A DNA stretch of 64,000 nt. Source: Actinobacteria bacterium UBA2184 (GTDB taxonomy: Bacteria > Actinomycetota > Coriobacteriia > Anaerosomatales > Anaerosomataceae). The translations under genes were made by a program, and so were the position numbers. The notes below the pieces were generated by a model. The model was not told the origin of the DNA. It was given only the letters and a program-made list of their open reading frames with translations, and did no database searches. The stretch is from positions 58,712 through 122,711 of the forward strand of contig DCVQ01000025.1 of assembly GCA_002328745.1 (NCBI GenBank), given 5' to 3'. Positions 52,126 to 59,520 of this stretch are shown in pieces (the stretch's first letter is position 1; each line of letters begins with the position of its first letter).

Positions 52126-52620
52126 CTACGCACAGCTCGCGCAGCGGCCACCCATGGAAGCGCGACACTCGGCGTGCTCCGCATGCCCGCGCTCGCACGA
52201 CACTCCTTCGTCAGGCCCCACCGGCTGCGCACACCAGCCGCAGATGACGACCGCGGCAGACGGCCGTGACTGCATGGCCGTACCGGCGGGACGAACTGGA
52301 GAGATCGGCGTGACGAGCGGGGCCTGCGCGATCGCGGCCGCGACCGGCTGAGGCGCGACCGGCGTCAGCCGTAACGGGGCATCCGACCAGGTAGGGTCGC
52401 TGTGGGAATACTGGTAGGTCGGCTGCGCTGCCTGCGACGGTGCAGTCACGCTCGAGATCCGCGTGGCGAGTCGCTGCAGACGCAGCTCGCGGCGGCGCCT
52501 CCACCACCTGCGAAGACCACGCCCGCCGGCCGCGAACAGGCCGCGCGCCAACCAACACACCATCGCGAGCCCAAACACGAGGACCATCCACACCGGCACC
52601 GGCTCGGTAAGCCAAGTCAT
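52126..52620 (-). CDS. Membrane-anchored RING-H2-like protein (E3 candidate) 1
   Basis: 164 residues: TM helix about 8-28, basic stretch RRWWRRRRELRLQR, a linker with APLVTPISPV, and a C-terminal treble-clef with ligands Cys127, Cys130, Cys142, His146, His149, Cys152, Cys160, Cys163. The spacing C-x2-C-x11-C-x3-H-x2-H-x2-C-x7-C-x2-C matches RING-H2. In this context it is a good E3 candidate that would hold E2 at the membrane. It begins 12 bp after the Ub-like/E2 stop. Confidence 0.8.
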   Translation of the reverse strand: MTWLTEPVPVWMVLVFGLAMVCWLARGLFAAGGRGLRRWWRRRRELRLQRLATRISSVTAPSQAAQPTYQYSHSDPTWSDAPLRLTPVAPQPVAAAIAQAPLVTPISPVRPAGTAMQSRPSAAVVICGWCAQPVGPDEGVSCERGHAEHAECRASMGGRCASCA

Positions 52621-52631
52621 CGTGATCACGC

Positions 52632-53378
52632 CTACGCCACGGGACGCGCGAGCGACAGCGCGCTCGAAACGACGGGCACCCGGAACGGCCAGGGAGTGTT
52701 TGCCAGCCGCGACACCTCAGCAGGGTGCGCACGGTACCAGTCGGTCGCCTCGGTGTTGGCAGGGTGCTTCTCGAGCTCGAAGGTGCGAGCGCTGACGAAC
52801 TCGAGCAGCGCGTGGATCATTTCGGTACCAGACCACTGCGGACGATACTTGTAGCACAGAGCGCCCGACGCCCAGCAGTTGGGGTGGAACATGTCAGGGC
52901 CAAGATCCACCTTCGGCTTCTCGAAGGGGTAGCCCTGGGTGAGCGTGATCTGGATGCGGTGATAGTCCACCTCCTGGATGCGCCCATCGCGCTTGCGCAG
53001 ACCTTTGATCCCGTTGACCGTGAGCAGGTAGCGACCGGGAGCGGTCTTGCGACCGGCGACCCGGCCGCAAGACGCCTGCCCGAGGATGGCCAGGCTCGCC
53101 TCGAACTCGCGAACCCGGTCCTCCCGAGGCCCACCTCCGGTCGAGTGGCGGGCGAGCAGGAGGACGTCGCCGTCCCGAACGCCGCTCTCCTCGAGCGACC
53201 GCCCGAGCTGCAGTGCTTCGCTCGTGCGCTCGAGGATGGGCTTGATGACCTCGTCCGGACCGATCACCGCTCCGAGCGAGGCTGCCAGCTCCTCAAGCAG
53301 GCTCATGACCGGCACGCCGCCGGCTACCTCGAACGTATGCTCCACCGTGCTGGACTTGTCACGAACTGTGATCCTCAT
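52632..53378 (-). CDS. Ubiquitin-like protein fused to E2 conjugating domain
   Basis: 248 residues from ATG 53378 behind GAAGGAGGTAGGAG. Residues 1-80 are a beta-grasp of the YukD/EsaB-like type (MRITVRDKSSTVEHTFEVAG, then VRDGDVLLLAR) ending in Gly81-Gly82-Gly83. Residues about 90-248 are a UBC fold: YHRIQITLTQGYPFEKPKV, FHPNCWASGALC with HPN at 165-167 and the catalytic cysteine expected at 175, and WSGTEMIHALLEFV. The diglycine junction could be cut by the JAMM enzyme or used in cis. Unusual architecture. Confidence 0.85.
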   Translation of the reverse strand: MRITVRDKSSTVEHTFEVAGGVPVMSLLEELAASLGAVIGPDEVIKPILERTSEALQLGRSLEESGVRDGDVLLLARHSTGGGPREDRVREFEASLAILGQASCGRVAGRKTAPGRYLLTVNGIKGLRKRDGRIQEVDYHRIQITLTQGYPFEKPKVDLGPDMFHPNCWASGALCYKYRPQWSGTEMIHALLEFVSARTFELEKHPANTEATDWYRAHPAEVSRLANTPWPFRVPVVSSALSLARPVA

Positions 53379-53525
53379 CTCTCCTACCTCCTTCATCGTG
53401 GACCGCGTCGCGGCCCGCTTCCCTTGACGTCTCGACCCCGGGAGCGCCGGCTCCGGGGTCATCCAGACTGCGCCAGTCTGAGGGCGGCGGCCCGATGAAC
53501 CTGAGGTGTCCGCCACGGTGCGGAA
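53135..53525. repeat. Tandem duplication, copy 1
   Basis: About 390 bp nearly identical to 53533-53924 at an offset of 398 bp. It covers the first ~80 codons of the Ub-like/E2 gene, its leader with a GACCCCGG hairpin, and a fragment equal to the 3' end of the radical SAM gene. Confidence 0.92.
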
Positions 53526-53776
53526 TGCGACCCTCCGATCGAGTCGCGGGCGAGCAGGAGGACGTCGCCGTCCCGAACGCCGTTCTCCTCGAGCGACCGC
53601 CCGAGCTGCAGTGCTTCGCTCGTGCGCTCGAGGATGGGCTTGATCACCTCGTCCGGACCGATCACCGCTCCGAGCGAGGCTGCCAGCTCCTCAAGCAGGC
53701 TCATGACCGGCACGCCGCCGGCTACCTCGAACGTCTGCTCCACCGTGCTGGACTTGTCACGAACTGTGATCCTCAT
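53459..53776 (-). CDS. Free ubiquitin-like protein with C-terminal tail
   Basis: 105 residues. Residues 1-79 differ from the Ub-like part of the fusion by only a few substitutions (Gln14 for His, Asn65 for Ser, Asp78 for His), then Ile80 and Gly81-Gly82, and then a 23-residue tail SHSAPWRTPQVHRAAALRLA. The tail is encoded by radical SAM sequence read in another frame, created at the duplication joint. If the JAMM enzyme trims after Gly82, a mature diglycine modifier results. Same strong ribosome site as the fusion gene. Confidence 0.85.
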   Translation of the reverse strand: MRITVRDKSSTVEQTFEVAGGVPVMSLLEELAASLGAVIGPDEVIKPILERTSEALQLGRSLEENGVRDGDVLLLARDSIGGSHSAPWRTPQVHRAAALRLAQSG

Positions 53777-53924
53777 CTCTCCTACCTCCTTCATCGTGGA
53801 CCGCGTCGCGGCCCGCTTCCCTTGACGTCTTGACCCCGGGAGCGCCGGCTCCGGGGTCATCCAGGCTGCGCCAGTCTTGGGGCGGCAGCCCGATGAACCT
53901 GAGGTGTCCGCGCACGGTGCGGAA
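53533..53924. repeat. Tandem duplication, copy 2
   Basis: Carries the genuine 3' end of the radical SAM gene, the ribosome site and the first ~80 codons of the free Ub-like gene. Scattered substitutions and one single-base indel against copy 1 show that it is a real, slightly aged duplication. Confidence 0.92.
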
Positions 53925-54437
53925 CTCGAACCGCAACTCAGGCGGACGGCCCAGCGTGGACGCGCGAACACGCGCGCCGACCTGGATGACCCTCTGATTG
54001 GTCGACCCTCGCACGCCATCGTCTGCGGGCATGTCGGCCATGTACGGGCCGTCGACGAGCACATCCACGTACTCGAGCAACTCGCGGGCATGAGGCACGT
54101 GCACGAGATCCTCGAGCGCATAGCCCGTGTAGGCCACTACGCCGAGGCGGGGACGCGCCTCGGCAAGCAAGGCGCAGAGCGAGGCGGCCGCGCGGGCCTG
54201 CCCGAACGGTTCTCCTCCCGAGAGAACGAGCAGTCTCGTCCTCGGACGCGCGGCGATCGCGCCGGCGAGATCGCGCACATCGAGCAGCGTGCCGCCGGTC
54301 GCTGCACGGTATTCCTGGTTGCAGCAGCCCGAACAGCTGTGCGGGCAGCCCTGCGCCCACACGTGCGTCGCCTCGACGCGACTGATGACGGAGAGGCCGT
54401 GTACCACATCGGCGCAGTGGATTTGCATCGCGCCCAT
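53757..54437 (-). CDS. NrdG-like radical SAM activating enzyme
   Basis: 226 residues. Cluster motif GCPHSCSGCC (C-x3-C-x2-C), LVLSGGEPFGQARA and VVAYTGYALEDL are those of anaerobic ribonucleotide reductase activase-type enzymes; VDVLVDGPYMADM follows. No nrdD or other glycyl-radical gene is nearby. Its end overlaps the free Ub-like start by 20 bp. Embedded between Ub-like and helical-repeat genes, it probably modifies a component of the system, perhaps the Ub-like protein or a target. Confidence 0.87.
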   Translation of the reverse strand: MGAMQIHCADVVHGLSVISRVEATHVWAQGCPHSCSGCCNQEYRAATGGTLLDVRDLAGAIAARPRTRLLVLSGGEPFGQARAAASLCALLAEARPRLGVVAYTGYALEDLVHVPHARELLEYVDVLVDGPYMADMPADDGVRGSTNQRVIQVGARVRASTLGRPPELRFEFRTVRGHLRFIGLPPQDWRSLDDPGAGAPGVKTSREAGRDAVHDEGGRRDEDHSS

Positions 54438-54438
54438 C

Positions 54439-55638
54439 TCACATCTCCAGTCCGGTGTAGCCGGCCACCCCGGGCTCGGCGATAACGGGACGCGCCGGGG
54501 TGATGCGGGATGGCTCGCTGCAGCGACGCGCCGCAGTGCGGGGCTTCAGTCGGCCCCTGAGCAGGCGGGCGAACGACGAACGTAGCGCCTCGCTTCCCGG
54601 GTAGGCACTCAGGCCCCCGGCGAGAACACGTCGCGCAGTCTCGCCATGGTTGGGCGCCAGCGCGGCAGCAAGCTCGGCCGCATCGACCGGGCGCGCCTGC
54701 CGCGCCGCATGTACAAGCTCTCCGGCATCTACCGGAACGTTCGTATCGCGCGCGAGGGCACAGAGCGCGACCATCACGATCGCCCAGGGTTCATTGCCTA
54801 CGGCGATCCGCTGCGCCTCCTCGACCCGGCCAAGATCGAGCGCGATATGGGAGCGGACGCGCGGCACCCACGCCTCGCCCTCGCCTGCCGCATCGCAGGC
54901 ACTCGCCGCGCCGCCCGGATCCCGGGCCGCCATGGCGATACGGGCGCGCAGGAGCGCGTCTCCTGTATCGCGGACGTCGGTGACCGACACATCGCACTCG
55001 GCCTGGGTGAGTGCGTGGGTGTCTGCAACGTCCGCATACGCGCGTGCCAGCGCACCGGGCTCCCGGACGGCATGGCCAGCGACGTGTTCCGCCCACAGCC
55101 TGAGCGCACCCGAGTGGTAGGGGGACAGCGCAAGCGCTCTGCGCGCCAGCGATCCGATCTCCTCGTCCGGCACCGGCACCACGTACCGCAGCGCCGTCAT
55201 TGGGCCAGCCAGTGCGATGAGCGCGTCCGGGTCCGCGGTACGCGCGCGGACGTTCTGCACTGCGCGAAGGGCGCGGTCACGCATGCGGGCCGGGACTTCG
55301 TCGGCGAGCGCCGCGACGCCCGTCGCGTATGCTACAGCGGGCCAGGGGTCATCGCCAGGATGACGATCGAGTGCTCCCTCGCTCGCGGCGACGAGCCGCT
55401 CGGCCGCTCCGGGGGTGCCTCCACGCTTGAAGTCCTCGAGCGCAAGCCGGGAAAGCAGTCCCGCACGCTGTGCTGCGTCGGGGAGAGCGCCGACGCCGGC
55501 GATCGCAGTGCCCAGCGCGCCGCCAGCCCACGCCCGCATCACCTCGGTCATCGCGTCGCTCTCACCCGCCAGGATCCGCTCCGGCATCCCGACGTCGAAC
55601 GGAGAGCGGGTGACACTCTCGGCGATTGCGTTCCGCAT
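54439..55638 (-). CDS. Helical-repeat (TPR/SEL1-like) protein
   Basis: 399 residues from ATG 55638 behind AAGGAGGACG. Repeated A/L-rich helix pairs (ARRALALSPYHSGALRLWAE, LARAYADVADTHALTQAE, ARRVLAGGLSAYPGSEALRS) indicate tetratricopeptide-like repeats across most of the length, with no catalytic motif. Likely scaffold or substrate receptor in the locus. It lies one base before the radical SAM start. Confidence 0.7.
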   Translation of the reverse strand: MRNAIAESVTRSPFDVGMPERILAGESDAMTEVMRAWAGGALGTAIAGVGALPDAAQRAGLLSRLALEDFKRGGTPGAAERLVAASEGALDRHPGDDPWPAVAYATGVAALADEVPARMRDRALRAVQNVRARTADPDALIALAGPMTALRYVVPVPDEEIGSLARRALALSPYHSGALRLWAEHVAGHAVREPGALARAYADVADTHALTQAECDVSVTDVRDTGDALLRARIAMAARDPGGAASACDAAGEGEAWVPRVRSHIALDLGRVEEAQRIAVGNEPWAIVMVALCALARDTNVPVDAGELVHAARQARPVDAAELAAALAPNHGETARRVLAGGLSAYPGSEALRSSFARLLRGRLKPRTAARRCSEPSRITPARPVIAEPGVAGYTGLEM

Positions 55639-55654
55639 GGCGTCCTCCTTCCTG

Positions 55655-57562
55655 TTAGGCATGCTCGACGCGTGTCGCCGTGTGGGCGCGCACGATCTCG
55701 GCCTCAAGCCGGTCGCGGTCACGGGCCAGCCCATGAGAGGTGACGTCCTCTCCGATCCACGGCAGCGGCACCTCGGGCAGGTGGCGGCGGTAGCGGCACG
55801 CCCGGACGGCCTGCAACGTCATCAGCCGCTCGGCCCACCCGTCCGACCCGACGTAGTCGGCGACGCACTCCTCGAGGACCTGCTCGCTCACCGGCGCGCC
55901 CAAGGAGAGGTCGCACGCCAGGTCCCATACCTGTCGGATATCGCGACCCGACAGGCCGGCAAGAGCGGCCGCAACGCGCTCGACACTCACTTGCGGATCG
56001 AGCGGAACCCCGTTCTGAGCTGTCATGGCCATCACGATCTCGGCCCGGTCGCCCGCCGTCGGCGCGAGGACGGGATATACGCGCGCACGAGACAGGAGCG
56101 CAGGATCGAGCTGATCGACGTAGTTGGTGGCGGTGATCCAGACGATCCGCCCCTTCGCACGCTCGTCCGAGTGGTGCTGGAGAAGCCGCCTGAGCAGGCG
56201 GTTGCCCACCGAGCTGCCGTCGTCGGCGCCGAACTCCTTCTCGATCTCGTCCACGAACACGGCGACGGGAGCGAGCGCGTCGAGCACCTCGAGCGCGTAG
56301 TCGAACCGGCGCTCTGACTCACCCACCCACATGTCGCGCAGCCGTCCGAGCTCCACATAGGTCACGCCGGCGTTCGATGCCCACAACTTCGCAAGCAGGG
56401 ACTTACCGGTGCCGGGCGGGCCGGCGAACACAAGCAGGCTCGGCAACCGCTTGCGGCTCTCCGCGTCACCCGAACGGAACCGTTCAGCCAGCGTACCGAG
56501 CTCGGCCTTGAGGTCGCGAAGTCCGCCCACCATCTCGGACGTCACGAGCTCCGGCATGACGTGGAGGACGCCATCCGTGTCGGCCGCGATGCACGCCGAC
56601 TTGCGCCCGGCGACTGTAGCTGCGTCCAGACGCTCCTTGCGGCGCACCGCGCCCAAACCGAGGTCGCGGATATCGCGATTCGTCATGCCGCCGGTGATGT
56701 TCGCGGCCTGCGCGAGATCAAGTGCTTCGGACAGTGGAAAGAGACCCCCGTCGCGCAGCGTCCTGATGAGCGACAGACGCTCCCCCTCCGACGGACGTCC
56801 GACCGTGATGGTCTGAACGCCGGAATCCTTGCGCCGGAGTTCCGCGCACAGCAGCCCGAGGTCCGGCGCCAGCAGCGTCACGACCGCCCGGCGCCTGCGG
56901 CGGGTGCCGTCGGGCTCTGCAACCGTGCGGACGGCCGGATCGCTGGTCCACCGGATGACACACTCGGCCAGCATGCGCTGGTCGGCCGGGACGCTTCCTC
57001 CGGGCGCATCGGGCAGCAGATGATGCACGGAGTCCACCAGCACGAGCAGGTCGTCGCGCGTCCGGAGGAGGCGGTCGACGATGCGGAAGGCCTCCTCCGG
57101 AGACGCGGGCCCGTTTTCGCCGGCGGTCTCCCGGGCGATGTCTCGCAGCACGCGCTCGGCTTCGGCCTCATCGGCCGGTGCGTGATCGCTCTGCTCCTCA
57201 TCGACCGGAGAGTGGATCTTCTGCTCCTCGATCACGGTGCGCTCGAGGTCGGTGAGTCCTCCGCTCGACAGCGGCAGTACGAGCTCGACGCCGCGTGAGA
57301 GCGAGATCCGCACGCAAAGCTGGACTTCCGGCAGGCGGTTCCTCAGATACTGCTCGATCGGCCAGAGCGCGGGGCGGCCGTCCACCGTCAGAGCGAACTC
57401 GTCGCGCACGTTACCGTGAAGAAGGAAGACGTGCGACGTACCGCCCTCGATCTCGCGGGTCAGCTCGCGGAGCCACTGCGGACGCGGGAACTCGACCTGG
57501 GCGGCCTGCGGTTCCGTCGTCGGCATCGGCTGCACAAGCTGGGTGGCGGCATTGTCGGCCAT
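55655..57562 (-). CDS. AAA+ ATPase, Ycf46/Cdc48-like
   Basis: 635 residues. N-terminal half (about 40-335) is a degenerate AAA-like domain (SHVFLLHGNVRDEFALTVDG, DLLVLVDSVHHLLPDAPGGS) without Walker A. The C-terminal AAA+ core is complete: GPPGTGKSLLAK (381-392), MWVGESERRFDYAL, VAVFVDEIEKEF (433-444), WITATNYVDQLDPALLSRAR with arginine finger, and a C-terminal helical lid. This is the classic AAA clade (Cdc48/FtsH/Ycf46-like). Probable unfoldase for modified substrates. Confidence 0.88.
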   Translation of the reverse strand: MADNAATQLVQPMPTTEPQAAQVEFPRPQWLRELTREIEGGTSHVFLLHGNVRDEFALTVDGRPALWPIEQYLRNRLPEVQLCVRISLSRGVELVLPLSSGGLTDLERTVIEEQKIHSPVDEEQSDHAPADEAEAERVLRDIARETAGENGPASPEEAFRIVDRLLRTRDDLLVLVDSVHHLLPDAPGGSVPADQRMLAECVIRWTSDPAVRTVAEPDGTRRRRRAVVTLLAPDLGLLCAELRRKDSGVQTITVGRPSEGERLSLIRTLRDGGLFPLSEALDLAQAANITGGMTNRDIRDLGLGAVRRKERLDAATVAGRKSACIAADTDGVLHVMPELVTSEMVGGLRDLKAELGTLAERFRSGDAESRKRLPSLLVFAGPPGTGKSLLAKLWASNAGVTYVELGRLRDMWVGESERRFDYALEVLDALAPVAVFVDEIEKEFGADDGSSVGNRLLRRLLQHHSDERAKGRIVWITATNYVDQLDPALLSRARVYPVLAPTAGDRAEIVMAMTAQNGVPLDPQVSVERVAAALAGLSGRDIRQVWDLACDLSLGAPVSEQVLEECVADYVGSDGWAERLMTLQAVRACRYRRHLPEVPLPWIGEDVTSHGLARDRDRLEAEIVRAHTATRVEHA

Positions 57563-57563
57563 C

Positions 57564-58814
57564 TCAGAACACCTCCTGCACTCCGGCACGCGAGGGGGCC
57601 GTGGCCTGCTCACTGGCCCGTCGCCTGGCGGCCAGCTCGTGAGTGCACCCGGCGGTCGTCTGACCGCCGGCACCCGGGTCATGCGTCAGCTCATCGATTC
57701 GAAGATCGATGCCGAGGCGGGAGACGAAGTCCTTTCGCACCGCCTCGAGTGACCTCACGCACGCACGGCCGCGGAACGCGCCCCGCGTGTCGAAGAGCGC
57801 CGATCCGTCGGCATTGATGACCGCGGTGACGTCCTGCCGGCCGCCCGGCGGAACCGCTTTCACAACCGTCCAGCCAGCCCGACCGTCACGCTCGGCGATT
57901 CGGATGTGCGTGTATGACAGCGCGCGCAGCGTCTCCATGAGCAGCCGGACCTCTTTGCGATGCCCGATGCGCCGGAGCACGGCAGCCTGCTCTTCGGTCT
58001 CGAACGCTTCGACCGCCGCCTTGGCCTCTGCGAGCACGTCTCGCGCACCGACGAGCACCACGAGCGGGTCCTCTCCGAGCTCGAGCGATGCCGCCAGGCG
58101 ATCGAGAGTGACGGCGAGATCCGGCGCCTCGTCCAGGTCGAGAGTCTCGGCCAGTGCCACTTCCTCCGCCGCCTCAACGAGCGAGTCGCGGACCGCCGCC
58201 AGCGACCCATCGAACTGGAGCGCCTCACGGACGGCTGCTCCTGCTTCGGCGGGCAGCACCAGGACAGCACCGTCGGCAGGCGACTCCCGGTTCCAGACGA
58301 TCGTGACAGGCTGACTGGCGGGCTCGACTGCGGGGGCTGAGGTGACCACTTCCGCCGTCTCAGGAACGAAGGGCTCTACCGGGCTCGTGCGCTCTACGCG
58401 AGTCGCGGCAGGTGACCCGATCGACCGCCCGACATCCTGTCGGTCTGTCACAGGGCGCACGGTCACGGCACGCGGCGCCGCGGCCGACGAAGACTGACCT
58501 AGGCCCGGTGCGGCCGTCGGCAGCGGCGGTGCTGGTTGCACCATGCGGCGACGCATGTCGACCGCCACCGGCCGATCGCGGGCCGCCTCGCGCCGTGCTT
58601 CGGCCTGGCTGCGAATCCGCGAGAGTCCTGCGCGTGCGGCCGGGAGAGCATGCTCGACAGCGACCCGACCGCAGAACCCCGCGGCCTTCGCTACGCCTTT
58701 GAACGTGAGCCTGGCAACCTGGAGAGTCAGCCAGCCGACACCGTAGGCAGCGGCACCCGCAACCACTACCGGCACCCCCACCAAGACACCTACGACTGCG
58801 AACGCGCCACTCAT
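57564..58814 (-). CDS. Membrane-anchored protein, unknown function
   Basis: 416 residues. Hydrophobic N-terminal segment (VVGVLVGVPVVVAGAAAYGV), a basic stretch, a Pro/Ala-rich linker (90-180), then an alpha/beta domain from about 190: acidic helices (LVEAAEEVALAETLDLDEA) and a late strand region ITHIR-like, TVVKAVPPGGRQDVTAVINA. The final part has basic/cysteine residues. I recognise no family. Its TGA stop is two bases before the AAA+ start, so the two are coupled. Confidence 0.65.
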   Translation of the reverse strand: MSGAFAVVGVLVGVPVVVAGAAAYGVGWLTLQVARLTFKGVAKAAGFCGRVAVEHALPAARAGLSRIRSQAEARREAARDRPVAVDMRRRMVQPAPPLPTAAPGLGQSSSAAAPRAVTVRPVTDRQDVGRSIGSPAATRVERTSPVEPFVPETAEVVTSAPAVEPASQPVTIVWNRESPADGAVLVLPAEAGAAVREALQFDGSLAAVRDSLVEAAEEVALAETLDLDEAPDLAVTLDRLAASLELGEDPLVVLVGARDVLAEAKAAVEAFETEEQAAVLRRIGHRKEVRLLMETLRALSYTHIRIAERDGRAGWTVVKAVPPGGRQDVTAVINADGSALFDTRGAFRGRACVRSLEAVRKDFVSRLGIDLRIDELTHDPGAGGQTTAGCTHELAARRRASEQATAPSRAGVQEVF

Positions 58815-58848
58815 AGCACACCTCCTCGTGTCCGAACGGGCTTCCGCG

Positions 58849-59463
58849 TCAGACGCTCATGCACGCGCAGCACCGCCCGCCCGAATCCAGGCACACGCGA
58901 TGGGACACGTGTCCGCGCTCGCACGCGGCGCCGTCGTGCGTGACCGGCTGGAGGCAGGTCGGGCAGATCGGACACACGGCTGGCGCACCGCTTGAGGCGG
59001 TACCGACGTTCCGAGCCGACCCTCCGGAGGAGGCGCTCTGTGGTGTGGCGGGCCTCGGCTGCGTTGGCGCCGGTCGCACGGTCGTGGCCTTCGGCCGCGC
59101 GACCGATCCGCCGGATGCGGCGGGCCTGGCCGACGTGGACGGTTGAACCAGAGAGGTCGATGCACGCCCGGCCGACCAGGCACCCGGGCTGCCCGAAGGC
59201 CAGGCAGCACTCAGCCAGATAGTCGCGGCCACAACGACTGCCGCCGACCAGACGAGCCATGCAGGATCGCCGCCCCTGGCCAGGCGGATGCCGTCGGCGA
59301 GCGTGAGTCCCTCGACCGTGAGACTCCTTACCGCTACCCAGCACCCCGCCCCCAACACCCCGGCCGCGAGCCATCCCGCCAGCCGCCGCGTGCTGACAAG
59401 CCGCGCCACGAGGGGCAGCAACGTCGCAAGCAGAACAAGACCAGCCTGATCGATGAAGTCCAC
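58849..59463 (-). CDS. Membrane-anchored RING-H2-like protein (E3 candidate) 2
   Basis: 204 residues from GTG 59463 (AGGGG seven bases upstream). Three hydrophobic segments in the first 90 residues, a Ser/Pro/Ala linker, then a C-terminal treble-clef with Cys167, Cys170, Cys181, His185, His188, Cys191, Cys198, Cys201. The core ACERGHVSHRVC is almost the same as SCERGHAEHAEC in the other RING protein, so the two share ancestry in the RING but have different membrane parts. Confidence 0.8.
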   Translation of the reverse strand: MDFIDQAGLVLLATLLPLVARLVSTRRLAGWLAAGVLGAGCWVAVRSLTVEGLTLADGIRLARGGDPAWLVWSAAVVVAATIWLSAAWPSGSPGAWSAGRASTSLVQPSTSARPAASGGSVARPKATTVRPAPTQPRPATPQSASSGGSARNVGTASSGAPAVCPICPTCLQPVTHDGAACERGHVSHRVCLDSGGRCCACMSV

Positions 59464-59520
59464 CGCGTTCCCCTCCGCTTCGTAAGTCGCCAGACACCCT
59501 GCAGACTCGGGTGGCCCCCG

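Noticed and set aside
53135..53924. Assembly artefact duplicating the Ub-like gene
   Set aside because: The two copies differ by several substitutions and an indel, and the joint gives intact frames, so a real duplication is more likely, though long reads would settle it.
53757..54437. Ordinary NrdG of anaerobic ribonucleotide reductase
   Set aside because: No nrdD in the window, and the gene is embedded in and overlaps the ubiquitin-like genes.
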